DNA from: Campylobacter sp. CCUG 57310
Lineage (GTDB): Bacteria; Campylobacterota; Campylobacteria; Campylobacterales; Campylobacteraceae
Assembly (NCBI RefSeq): GCF_013201975.1
Contig: NZ_CP053845.1
Span: 1,922,001-1,986,000 of the forward strand
Direction: 5' to 3'
DNA length: 64,000 nt
Positions 52,412 to 60,673 of the stretch are shown here, piece by piece. Within the stretch, counting starts at the first letter, position 1, and each line of letters begins with the position of its first letter. The notes beneath the pieces were generated by a model. It was given only the letters and a program-made list of their open reading frames with translations. It did not search any database and was not told the origin of the DNA. Both the position numbers and the translations under genes were made by a program.

Positions 52412-52475
52412 ACACTTACCTCAAAGGAATATTCTTTGCTTAAATCTTTTTAAGCTAATTAGAAAGGTTTAAGCT

Positions 52476-52544
52476 ATGATATCTTCAAATTTAAATCACT
52501 CATATCAAAATTTAACTACTCAAAAGACAGATAAACCACATTAA
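52476..52544 (+). CDS. 22-aa truncated leader-like ORF
   Basis: ATG with AGAAAGG eight bases upstream opens a 22-codon frame starting MISSNLNHSYQNL. The first residues resemble the N terminus of the 658-aa protein (MISSSNN). It may be the surviving start of a third cargo gene of this group, cut short 65 bp after the 265-aa gene. Confidence 0.35.
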   Translation: MISSNLNHSYQNLTTQKTDKPH

Positions 52545-52647
52545 ATAAAAGTTACAACAGAAGTTTTTAAAGTAAAATCTTAAATTTAAAGGTTCATATT
52601 GTTTGGTGCTGTTTTGTGCATTTGCCACATAATAACTATAAATAGCA

Positions 52648-55215
52648 TTACATACTTAAATCATCTATTTTGATCACATTTTGTCTTACTTCTCCTATCT
52701 TGTTCTCATTTTCTTCCAATATACTATCCACCTTAACTCTTTTATTTTGCTCCACACACATCTCCCACTCCATAAGTCCATTCCCCCTTAGCTCTTCTAT
52801 CGATACATTATTTAGATATCCGATTTGTAATGTATTGCCCTTTTTTATGAACTTGTCAATAGAATAGTGCTCCTTAATATTCTCGATACCCTCTTTATCA
52901 TCCCAATCGTTTAAATATCTTGTTATATTTGCGGCTATCCCTGCGTAGTTTATTTTTGTTACTTTTTCCCATAGTTTTTTGCCACCTATAGCAACTCTTG
53001 AGAAAAATTTAGATATCTCGTTAATATTTCTAGGGTTAAAACTTTCTAGCTTATTAGGCTTTAGGGCTAGTTTTTCAATGATTTCATCTCAGTATATTCT
53101 TTCGTCTATAGCCTGCTTAGCTTCATTAAATCTATCTACTAGATATATATAAGGCGTATAATGCTTATTTTTCTTAAAAAGATATGCGGTATTTTCTTGT
53201 TTAAAATACAGATGCCTTCCTTGCTTATTATGAAGTATAGTATTTTCGCCTTCTTTTATTAGTCTCGTACTTGAATCAAAGTAGCTCATAAGATCGTAAA
53301 TAGGTACATTATCATATAGTCCTTGAAGACTCACTCTGGTTAGATATTTTTCATTATCTTTGGGTTCGTGCTGTAGAATTATGGCTTTTGCATGTCGATA
53401 CTCTTTTAAAATTCCTTCAAACCCTTTTTGCTTAATAATCTCTTTCTCTTGTACTAATTCTATATCTTGTTCAGATTGTTTTATTATTTTACCGTTGTCT
53501 AAAACTTGACCCGGTACTATAATTAGCTCAGTATCTTTTTTAGGGGTATAGTAAAGTTGAGAAGGCGTTTTGTAAACTTCATCAACTTTGTCTTTTAATC
53601 CCAGAAACTTTGTTGTATTATCCATATATATCTTATATCCGGTAGTTTTATGTTTTAAATAGTCAAATGCATTGAGTGTTGGTATTAGAAGTCTAAACTT
53701 CTGCGTCTTTTTGTCCAAAAGATGAGAAGCCGAAGGGTAGATATATCCTTGAATACCTTTTGAGCTTAGAGTATTTACTGCATCACTTATTGTGAACTGT
53801 GGCTTTTTATTATCGCTATTATCTACATCATAAATTAGCAGAGGATTAACTCCTATTATATTCTCATTACTTCTCTCACCTCTCTCAAATACAGCCATTG
53901 ATATAGCCGAATATGACTTTAGGGTACTTTCTAGATTAGAAGGCTCAATCTCTATCGTCTTCCATCCGTTAAGCGCTTGATACTTTGGTTTTTTATTTGT
54001 GCTGTCTGGCAGTATTTTAAAGTCATTGCTTACGCTGATCTTTATCTTATCACTTTGCGGTATTACAGTCTGTATTGATTTTTGATCGTTAAGAATAAGC
54101 GTAAGCTCATCTACGGCATCACTAAATCTCATATTTAACTGCTTAGTACAATAGTCTATAATGGTAAGGTTTCTTGTAGTTATGCTTCCGTCTTTGTTTT
54201 TAAAGTCGAAATTTACCCTATTGTTTTCTCCAGCCCTAAAAGCTCCTTTAGGTATTTTATATCTAGATATTAGAGTCGGCAGAAAAATATTTACATCTGT
54301 CTCTCTTAGCACTTTGGCAATATCTTTTTGAGTATTTTTAATCTTTTCTTCGTTCGCTTTTAAAAGCTCGTTAGAAACAATAGAAGACTTATCCTCTTTT
54401 AGCTCTTCTATTGATATATTTATCTCTTTGAAATTTATATCTTTTGAATTTGGTATTGTTATTATTGGTTCTTTTTCATTTTCGTGAGTAACAACACTTG
54501 GTCTTAGTTTGCCTTTTACTACTTTTCTAGCAGCTACTGCAAATTTCTCATACTCTTTTTCTTTCTCTTCTAATGAAAGTTTAAATTTCTTATACCTTTC
54601 ATCTAAATTTTCTTGATCAACATAGCTTAGATCAAACTTATCGCACAATATCTCATCTACAAGCTTTTTAAATTTAATAGCACTTGCAGCAATCTGAGAC
54701 TTATTTTTTGAATATATAATACCTCCGCTTGTTATCTGTCTACTATATTTCATGTTTTCCATAGATATTATTAAGTGTATATGCGGAATTCTTCCAATCA
54801 TCTTTCCTTCATATTTTTCATTTAACTTGCTTGCGTTTTTTGATTTATCGTTTCTAGTTTGATATGGCTCACTCTGCAATATTGGCAGATGAGCTTCTGC
54901 GTAATATATCATCTCATCAATTTCATGATTTGGAAACTGAAGTCTAATATACTCTTTAAGAAGATCTTCAATCTTTCCTTCCGCTTCAAGTCTCTCCCAC
55001 TCATCTCTTGTAAAACTTAACGAACAGTGGTAATAGTTATATTTTTTATTACTTTTATCAAGCTGACTCTCCTCGGACATCTTTATACTATCAAGATCTC
55101 CCATTATAGGAACTCTTCTATCCTTTTCATCTCTTTTATATTCCGAGTAATATGTCTCTCCTGTGGTTAAATACTCAGTTATCCCTTTTTGTCCTTTAGT
55201 TATTTGCGTTATCAT
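52648..55215 (-). pseudogene. Relaxase fused to a primase-like domain, interrupted by an in-frame TGA
   Basis: The first 708 codons encode a mobilization protein: ITKGQKGITEYLTTGETYYS and RDEKDRRVPIMGDLD near the N terminus, then RIPHIHLIISMENMKYS (about residues 140-156) with the HxH relaxase metal motif. A primase-like region follows (about 435-600: LLIYDVDNSD with a DxD pair, YPSASHLLDKKTQKFRLLIP). After TGA at 53091-53089 the same frame stays open for 146 more codons to TAA at 52648 (DEIIEKLALKPNKLESFNP ... IKIDDLSM). A single substitution explains it. The truncated form keeps both catalytic regions and might be active. Confidence 0.75.
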
Positions 55216-55267
55216 ATTTAACCTCGCATCATATAATCATAAATAGTAATTCATTTGTTGGTTTATT

Positions 55268-55294
55268 CACTCTATAAGCTATGCTCATAGAGTG
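55268..55294. other. Hairpin in the relaxase-mobC gap (possible oriT)
   Basis: CACTCTAT and ATAGAGTG plus inner AGC/GCT form a 12-pair stem (one mismatch) with a 3-nt loop. The position between mobC and the relaxase gene is a common place for oriT. Confidence 0.4.
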
Positions 55295-55323
55295 AAATAC
55301 TATCGGCGTCCGCCTTCTCTTAC

Positions 55324-55372
55324 GCAGTCTGTCCATCAATTCGCTTACGCTCATTAATGGGGCCTAGACTGC
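55324..55372 (-). other. Long imperfect hairpin after mobC (oriT arm or terminator)
   Basis: Outer arms GCAGTCT/AGACTGC and inner CCATCAAT/ATTAATGG (one G-T pair) give a 49-bp structure ending at the mobC stop codon. No T-tract is seen. Confidence 0.4.
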
Positions 55373-55716
55373 TACTTTTTTATTGTTTGTTTTATGTTTT
55401 TATCTATAGCATAAAGACTCTCTAAAATTGCCATTGCAGTATTCTCACTCATGGTTTTTTGCTTCATTGCTGTGTTTGTCTGTTTGGCGATTTGATTTAT
55501 GTTGTTAGCTATACCAAAAAACTGAAATCTCATCTCGTCATCTATTGTGTTATTTGATATTTTTTGAACCACTTTTGTATCTGAGTTCATAACGCTTTGA
55601 CGAATATACTCAGACTTTGTAAGTCCTGATTTATTACATTTTAGAGCTAAAATTTCATCGAATTGTTTTGAAATTCTTATTTTAATTTCTCTGTCTTTTG
55701 TAAAACTATTCATCAT
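55372..55716 (-). CDS. mobC: MobC-like relaxosome accessory protein
   Basis: The 114-residue protein has an N-terminal ribbon-helix-helix-like part (REIKIRISKQFDEILALKCNKSGLTKSEYIRQSV, in adjoining blocks) and the MobC motif GIANNINQIAKQTNTAM (about residues 74-90; consensus GNNLNQIA). Such proteins bind oriT and help the relaxase open it. GGAG precedes the ATG. It lies directly upstream of the relaxase gene with hairpins on both sides. Confidence 0.8.
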   Translation of the reverse strand: MMNSFTKDREIKIRISKQFDEILALKCNKSGLTKSEYIRQSVMNSDTKVVQKISNNTIDDEMRFQFFGIANNINQIAKQTNTAMKQKTMSENTAMAILESLYAIDKNIKQTIKK

Positions 55717-55979
55717 ATAATCTCCAAAAATATACTAAGGCTTAGGTTCCGTTTCGTAGCGTTAGCGTAGAAATGGACAAGCCGATAGTTTTTCTCTTTA
55801 TGCAGGAGCATAGAGAAAAACAACACATATGAATTACGAAAAATAGTCAAGTTCATAATAAACTTGACTATTTTTGTAAGAAGCCCTCTGCAAGAGCCTG
55901 ATATTGTGTGGAGGACGGACGTACCCACACATATGTATCAGGCTATTTATCCCATATATAAGAATTAATAGATTATTTT
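55717..55979. other. Structured non-coding region with two strong hairpins
   Basis: At 55840-55874, AAAATAGTCAAGTT and its complement form a perfect 14-bp stem (7-nt loop) that could terminate on either strand. At 55896-55943, GCCTGATA/TATCAGGC encloses TGTGTGG/CCACACA. A third imperfect stem (TTTTTCTC..GAGAAAAA) lies near 55790-55820. A 71-codon open frame across these hairpins looks fortuitous. Candidate oriT, plasmid-like control region or regulatory RNA. Confidence 0.45.
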
Positions 55980-56494
55980 TCATTTTTGATAATCTGCTCT
56001 AGCTCTATTAATATCATTATTAAATAGACATAGGACAAATTTATTGAGATTAGAAGCCTGTTCTTTTTCTGTCTCTAAGTCTATTTTAAGATTCCTAATC
56101 TGCTCTTCTTGTTCCTGAATCTGAGAGCTGGTGGTTAAACTTTTGTACGCTATAGGTACTATCCAAAAAGATGCTAATATTAAAACTAGAACTACTCCTC
56201 CAAAAAATCCTGCAACAATGGTTGATATAGGTATAGCTTTTTTTATTGCTTGGCTTGTCTTAATGAAAGAATTTTGCGCCTTTACAATTTCGTCTTTAGC
56301 CACCATTATATTTTTAACTGAAGCATTCGTTTTTGCTTCTATATCATTCATTGTCTTAGCAACTTTATGATCTATCTCGTTAATTATTCTTTCTATCTCC
56401 TCTTGTGTTTTTTGGCTTCCTGAATTAAATTTTCTAAAACGAAATTTGCGCTTGCTGCCCCTTTGGTTAAGGATTGATTCGATATTATCGCCAT
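55980..56494 (-). pseudogene. Mobilization-region membrane protein with a homopolymer frameshift
   Basis: From ATG 56494 (overlapping the previous gene) the frame reads MAIISNQSLTKGAASANFVL then ENLIQEAKK, and shifts at a run of six A (plus-strand T6 at 56408-56413). The next frame continues TQEEIERIINEIDHKVAKTM, coiled coil, one membrane segment (IVAGFFGGVVLVLILASFWIV) and a C-terminal coiled coil. Seven As would join the two exactly. The domain plan resembles small Mob accessory proteins of the MbeB/MobX type. The gene could be phase-variable or simply broken. Confidence 0.65.
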
Positions 56495-56808
56495 GACTCA
56501 ACCTCCTCTTGATTAGTACTATCATCACCTTCTGGTATCTGTGTTTTTTGTGTATCGTTATTTTGATCATCTGTTTTTGGACTTTGAATTTTTGAGCGAT
56601 TTGCTTCATACTCTTCTTTCCATGTTTGTAACTCTTTTTCTGATACCTTTAAAGAGAGCTTGCTCTCTATGAACTCCTTGAGTTTTTTAAGGCTCATAGG
56701 TCTAGAAAAGAATATTTCAGAGTATTTTTCTTTGGCAATACGCCTAGAGTCTAAAGACAAAAAATCTTCAAGCTCTCTCTCAAGTTGTTCTTTACTATAT
56801 TTTTTCAT
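56485..56808 (-). CDS. 107-aa charged protein of unknown function
   Basis: Not recognised. A soluble, helical protein (KEQLERELEDFLSLDSRRIA; MSLKKLKEFIESKLSLKV) with a polar, likely disordered tail (PKTDDQNNDTQKTQ). Its start overlaps the HTH gene by 4 bp and its end overlaps the next gene by 10 bp, so it belongs to the mobilization operon. A role in DNA processing is inferred from position only. Confidence 0.6.
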   Translation of the reverse strand: MKKYSKEQLERELEDFLSLDSRRIAKEKYSEIFFSRPMSLKKLKEFIESKLSLKVSEKELQTWKEEYEANRSKIQSPKTDDQNNDTQKTQIPEGDDSTNQEEVESWR

Positions 56809-57032
56809 TTAGAATCCTTTGTCTGTTTTAAATTTTTTGTATCGATTCTTTCATTATCTTCCAGCCATTGTTTTATTGAGTCACGTTTATATAGTATATT
56901 GCGCCCAATCTTGACAAAAGGCAACTTCGGTCCCTTGTTTTTAGACATTCTCCATTTAGCTAGAGTATTCTTACTTACGCCTATAATCTCTGCTACCTCG
57001 TTATCTTTTGCATAAATTTCTTTTAAAGTCAT
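56805..57032 (-). CDS. Excisionase/AlpA-like helix-turn-helix protein
   Basis: The 75-residue protein has EVAEIIGVSKNTLAKWRMSK (HTH, about residues 12-31) followed by LPFVKIGRNILYKRDSIKQW, the wing pattern of excisionase-family (HTH_17/AlpA) proteins. It probably regulates the element or directs excision with the integrase. AAAGGAG precedes the ATG. It heads the mobilization operon. Confidence 0.82.
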   Translation of the reverse strand: MTLKEIYAKDNEVAEIIGVSKNTLAKWRMSKNKGPKLPFVKIGRNILYKRDSIKQWLEDNERIDTKNLKQTKDSK

Positions 57033-57246
57033 ATGACTCCTTTAATTTTTATTTGCTTCAATTGTATTATTTTTATTTCCAGGAATCCTTAAATAAAGAG
57101 TAGCATATAGTAACATTTGTAGTAAAATTTGATAAAATTTATATATATTTAAGGAAATATAAAGTCAACTAAATGTATAATAGCTATGTATAATATAAAT
57201 TTTAAGTAATATTATAGTTACAATTTAAGCAAGTATTTTTAGTGAA

Positions 57247-57271
57247 GTAAAGCCCTAAAATTCGGCTTTAC
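57247..57271 (-). terminator. Hairpin after the integrase gene
   Basis: GTAAAGCC and GGCTTTAC form an 8-bp stem with a 9-nt loop, 50 bp past the integrase stop. No T-tract. Confidence 0.4.
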
Positions 57272-57322
57272 TATTAAAGCTTGTATGATTTTATTGATAA
57301 TTTTAATCTTTTGCTGATCATG

Positions 57323-58572
57323 CTATAAATTAAGCAAATAGTCGCTGTACCACTGCATTAGCTTGTGTTTTTGCTCCAAAGTTGCTTTTTCTCTCTCATA
57401 TGCATATTTTATCTGATTGGACTCTTTATGTGCTAAAACACTCTCGATAGCTTCTTCTGTAATTCCTAATTTATAAAGCTCTGCTTTATTTATAGAACAT
57501 ATTGTGCGAGAAGTTGCTCTAAATCCATGAGAAGTAGCAACACCTTTATATTTGTCTTTTTCTCTTATATTTCTTATCGCCTTGCTTATAGCGTCTCTAT
57601 GAATATGCCCATCCTTATTTAGACTTGGAAATACAAATTTCATATCTCCGCTAAAAAGTTGCTGCTCTTTTAGAATAGCAATTACTTGCTTGCTTAGTGT
57701 AACTTTATGTATAAACCCTGTCTTCATCTCATTTGCTTGTATAGTCCATACTGCGTTTTGCATATCAATATCAGCCCATTTTGCTTGGGCTGTATTAATA
57801 GGACGGTTGACGCATAGAATTTGAAGATAGATGGCGCGCTTAGTTTGAAGTTGCATTTTATTGTCTAATTTTAGGTCTTTTAAGAACTCTCTTATCTCAT
57901 CATCCGTAGTTAGCGCAGCATATCTTGTGTCTATTTGGTTCTTTAAGTTAAAACGACTTGAGGTTGGAAATTCTTTTTCAAGCCCAAAGCTTGGATCATG
58001 ATCTATATACCTATCTTTAATAGCCATAGAAAAAACATTATGCAGGTGGTTTATAAGACGGTGTATTGTTTCAAGACGACTTGTTTTAGGATTACTTGGG
58101 TTAAAAATAGCATTAAATACTTCTAAAAGTTCACTATATTTTATATTTTTTACATCTCTATCTCCAAATTTAGGCAAAATATAAAGACTATTCATCTGAA
58201 TTATCTTTTTTAGATATGTCTGACTAATTCCGTTTTTCTGTTTTTGCTCTATGTATAATTAAATAGACTTTTAAATTTATACTTATCATTCTTCCCTTTA
58301 ATAGTATATATATCCTTGCCACTTTCAAGCTCTTTTAGGAGTTTTACGGCATCCATCCTTGCTTCGCTTACACTATAAATGCCTTCTCTAAACTCACCTA
58401 TTGTAATCGACTTATCATCCTTTGTTCTTATAAAGAATGTTTTCTTACCACTTGGATTAAGCCATAGATATAACTCTTTGGGATTTCCTATTACTATTTT
58501 CTTTTTGGATTTTGGAGGTTGCAGTTTTCTAATATCTTTATCTTGAAGATTTGCCTTGGAGATGTTTGCCAT
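57323..58572 (-). pseudogene. P4-type tyrosine integrase with a single-base frameshift
   Basis: ATG 58572 (GAAAGGAATT upstream) opens the N-terminal part: KKIVIGNPKELYLWLNPSGK and TIGEFREGIYSVSEARMDA, typical of P4-like integrases. The frame ends at SLFNYT-stop near 58249. A shifted frame continues YIEQKQKNGISQTYLKKIIQ into LPKFGDRDVKNIKYSE. The catalytic domain has R (CVNRPINTA), HGFRATSR, LAHKE and the Tyr in YAYERE. Loss of one base near 58255 explains the break. The total would be ~415 residues. Inactive as read. Confidence 0.85.
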
Positions 58573-58614
58573 TTAATTCCTTTCGTTTCTATGTTTTCTT
58601 ATGTTTTTTACAAA

Positions 58615-58656
58615 AGTCCCAGAATTAAAAAAAGTCCCTTAATTAGTTCCTGAATT
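58615..58656 (+). repeat. Candidate integrase arm-type sites, right end
   Basis: Three copies of a 12-mer: AGTCCCAGAATT, AGTCCCTTAATT and AGTTCCTGAATT. They lie 43-84 bp upstream of the integrase start and match the pair at 48350-48373. Confidence 0.5.
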
Positions 58657-58719
58657 AATCAGAAACAATTATGGCACAAAGAGTAATCAAAGCAACTAAT
58701 TGAAAAGCAAAAACACTGC

Positions 58720-59007
58720 AAAGCCCTAAAATAGGGAATTAAACAGAATTAAAAGGAAGGGAATAAAACTTAAAGAAAGTTTAAATGGTGGAGTTAAGCG
58801 ATACCATAATATGCTACTTAAATAACGTATTTATCGTTATTCTAAAGCATTAAATACTATTACATATTCGATAACATACTCAATAAATAAGACGTAAATC
58901 TAGAAAAATATTAATTATTTTTTTTAAGAAAATCAATGTAAAAAAATGAGTTATGAAAAGTTTAGTTTTCAATATAAAGTATTTGTAATTCCCTATTTAA
59001 GGGCTTT
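58720..59007. repeat. 21-bp inverted repeat pair around the right core
   Basis: 58720-58740 and 58987-59007 are inverted copies with one mismatch (core AGCCCTAAAATAGGGAAT). The arms are too far apart for a simple terminator. Confidence 0.6.
58783..58799. repeat. Candidate right attachment core
   Basis: AAATGGTGGAGTTAAGC pairs with the copy at 48273-48288. On the minus strand it ends ...TTAACTCCACCA, like the 3' end of a tRNA with CCA, the usual target of P4-type integrases; no full tRNA is present here. Confidence 0.4.
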
Positions 59008-59167
59008 TTGTTTAGTAAAAATACCTGTTTTTAAGTTTCGTTAGCTTAAAGTAGGTGTTTTGGTTTAAGATTTGATATGTTTCACAACTTTTTTAGCTCG
59101 AAACTTAATTAAGGTTCAAATGTGAAACCTCATCATTTTTTAGTTTCACGCTTCGTTACAATAGGCT

Positions 59168-60175
59168 TTATTTTTTGCCTTTGGCAACTATTCGCTTTAC
59201 TTCATCTTTAAAGCTCTCGTCTTGCTTGAGTTCTTTAAATTTTGTATATTCCAATTCTGCTTTAGCTTTTGCATTATCCGAGCTAAATTTACCAAAACCT
59301 TTTAAAATTTCATAGCCGTTAAAAGTTAAAAAGCCGTCTAGCTTTAAATCCCAATCGCTCATCGTGATTAATACTCCTTGCTCTGCTTGAGTTTCTACAT
59401 AATCAAGCAGCATGCCCGTTAATCTGTTGAGTTTACTTATTTCGTTTTCGTATAAATAATTTTTAGCTACGGCTACATCCGATTTTATAGGCTCTTTGCC
59501 TCTACTGCTTCCGCTCCAAGTCGTTAAGCCCATATTCGGCTTTGTATGATCTGCACGCTCTTTGATAATCTCTGCCGATGTCTTTTTAGTTACTGCATAT
59601 TCTAATTTATTCTGGATATTAGCAAAGAAATTTTTAGCCGTCTGTGATGTTTTATCGTAGTCTGCACTTAGTGCGAATAAATCCTTGACTTTTTCATAAA
59701 ATAACTTTTCACTAGCCCTTATGGCTCGTATGCGTTCTAATAATTCTTTGAAGTAATCTTTATTGAATACGTTGTTACCTTGCTTTAGCCTCTCATCGTC
59801 AAGCACAAAGCCTTTAATGATGTATTCTTTTAACGTGCCGGTAGCCCACTTCCTAAACTGTGTTGCTTTTGCGCTGTTTATACGATAGCCTACTGCAATA
59901 ATCATATCAAGATTGTAATGCTTAACACCGATTGTAGTCCCATCAGGTCGCACATGTGAAAAAATTGCACTTGTGCTTTTTTCATCTAATTCGCCATCCG
60001 AGTATATGTTTCCTATGTGTTTTGTTACGTTGGTTCTATCAACTTCAAAAATATCAGCTATCTGTTTTTGATTTAGCCATATTGTCTCGTTTTCTCTGTC
60101 GGCTAATATTTGAATATTGACTTTATTATCGCCCGTTGAATAAATAATAAAATTTTGCTCTTTAGTGTCTATCAT
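59168..60175 (-). CDS. RhuM-family protein
   Basis: The ~335-residue protein has the RhuM/KilA-like N terminus: IWLNQKQIADIFEVDRTNVT (HTH), HIGNIYSDGELDEKSTSA and HYNLDMIIAVGYRINSAKA. LKEYIIKGFVLDDERLKQG follows, then a C-terminal region with FFANIQNKLEYAVTKKTSAE. RhuM was first described from a Salmonella pathogenicity island; its biochemical role is unclear. ATG at 60175 overlaps the toxin stop as ATGA, so it is the third gene of a toxin-antitoxin operon. Confidence 0.88.
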   Translation of the reverse strand: MIDTKEQNFIIYSTGDNKVNIQILADRENETIWLNQKQIADIFEVDRTNVTKHIGNIYSDGELDEKSTSAIFSHVRPDGTTIGVKHYNLDMIIAVGYRINSAKATQFRKWATGTLKEYIIKGFVLDDERLKQGNNVFNKDYFKELLERIRAIRASEKLFYEKVKDLFALSADYDKTSQTAKNFFANIQNKLEYAVTKKTSAEIIKERADHTKPNMGLTTWSGSSRGKEPIKSDVAVAKNYLYENEISKLNRLTGMLLDYVETQAEQGVLITMSDWDLKLDGFLTFNGYEILKGFGKFSSDNAKAKAELEYTKFKELKQDESFKDEVKRIVAKGKK

Positions 60176-60453
60176 TGCACTTCCCATTTATTGGCTTTGT
60201 AAATGCCTAATATCAAAATCTCATCATTGTTTATCAGGTATGGAATAACATAGCCTTTAAAGATTAAATCCCTTGCATTATCACGCTTAACCTTTTGGCT
60301 TGGTCTGTGTGCGTTTGGCAGCTCTTTTAATCCAAAGCACCTATCCATAAGCTCATCAACGAAATTAACCGCCCTTGCTTCGCTATCAAGCTTGATAAAG
60401 TCGCTTATTGTATTAAGTTCATCAAAGAAACGCTCTTTAAATTTTACTTGCAT
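60172..60453 (-). CDS. RelE/ParE-superfamily toxin
   Basis: The 93-residue protein starts MQVKFKERFFDELNTISDF. It has the ParE-like pattern ARAVNFVDELMDRCFGLKELP followed by strands RDLIFKGYVIPYLINNDEILILGIYK. ParE members poison gyrase, RelE members cleave mRNA; the HRPSQKVKRDNARDL segment does not settle which. ATG at 60453 is 17 bp inside the antitoxin gene; longer starts upstream lie deeper inside it. It is coupled to RhuM. Confidence 0.8.
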   Translation of the reverse strand: MQVKFKERFFDELNTISDFIKLDSEARAVNFVDELMDRCFGLKELPNAHRPSQKVKRDNARDLIFKGYVIPYLINNDEILILGIYKANKWEVQ

Positions 60454-60673
60454 AAGTTCCGCTCTTGATCTTGCTTGCAATACCCAAAGCTTCTGTTTCA
60501 TTGATAAGCCCGATACCTCTTAAAGCTTCATCTGCTCTTTTTTCATATTCAGCCAATAAAGGGTCATCATCTAAGCTTATTTTGACATTATCGCACTTGG
60601 CTAGGGTTAATAATACCTCTTTGGCTTTTGCTATGAAGTCGCTATTATCAGTTGTAAGTGTTAGAGTATTCAT
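60437..60673 (-). CDS. Antitoxin of the RelE/ParE-type pair
   Basis: The 78-residue acidic protein starts MNTLTLTTDNSDFIAKAKEV. A helical C terminus follows (DPLLAEYEKRADEALRGIGL ... IASKIKSG), as expected for the toxin-binding tail of a RelB/Phd-like antitoxin. Its family is not certain. ATG at 60673 has AAGGGG six bases upstream, better than the upstream in-frame ATG. Gene order antitoxin-toxin with overlap is the classic arrangement. Confidence 0.75.
   Translation of the reverse strand: MNTLTLTTDNSDFIAKAKEVLLTLAKCDNVKISLDDDPLLAEYEKRADEALRGIGLINETEALGIASKIKSGTYASKI

Larger units (their letters stand above)
48273..58799. mobile_element. Decaying integrative mobilizable element (~10.5 kb)
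   Basis: The unit holds an integrase gene at one end, an excisionase-like HTH gene, mobC, a relaxase-type gene, oriT-like hairpins and cargo. It is framed by similar core sequences and by AGTCCCT-type tandem repeats just inside each end, the layout expected of attL and attR for a lambda/P4-type recombinase. The integrase is frameshifted, the relaxase is cut by a TGA and another gene has a homopolymer frameshift, so the element is probably stuck. Exact ends are inferred. Confidence 0.6.
58573..59167. other. 595-bp non-coding segment at the island's right edge
   Basis: No gene is supported. It contains the arm-type repeats, the candidate right core and a 21-bp inverted repeat pair (58720-58740 and 58987-59007, 20 of 21 matching) that brackets the core. 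The sequence between is very AT-rich. Confidence 0.6.

Noticed and set aside
52670-52867. 65-codon plus-strand frame at 52.7 kb
   Set aside because: It lies antisense to the relaxase C-terminal continuation, which explains the open frame better.
8006-55215. TGA read as a sense codon (recoding) to explain the interrupted genes
   Set aside because: TGA clearly ends many intact genes here, including DUF692, rlmN, hisF and rnc in tight overlaps, and one of the four stops is TAG.
55713-55928. 71-codon open frame on the minus strand upstream of mobC
   Set aside because: It runs through strong hairpins, has no convincing ribosome-binding site or protein-like composition, and overlaps the mobC start.
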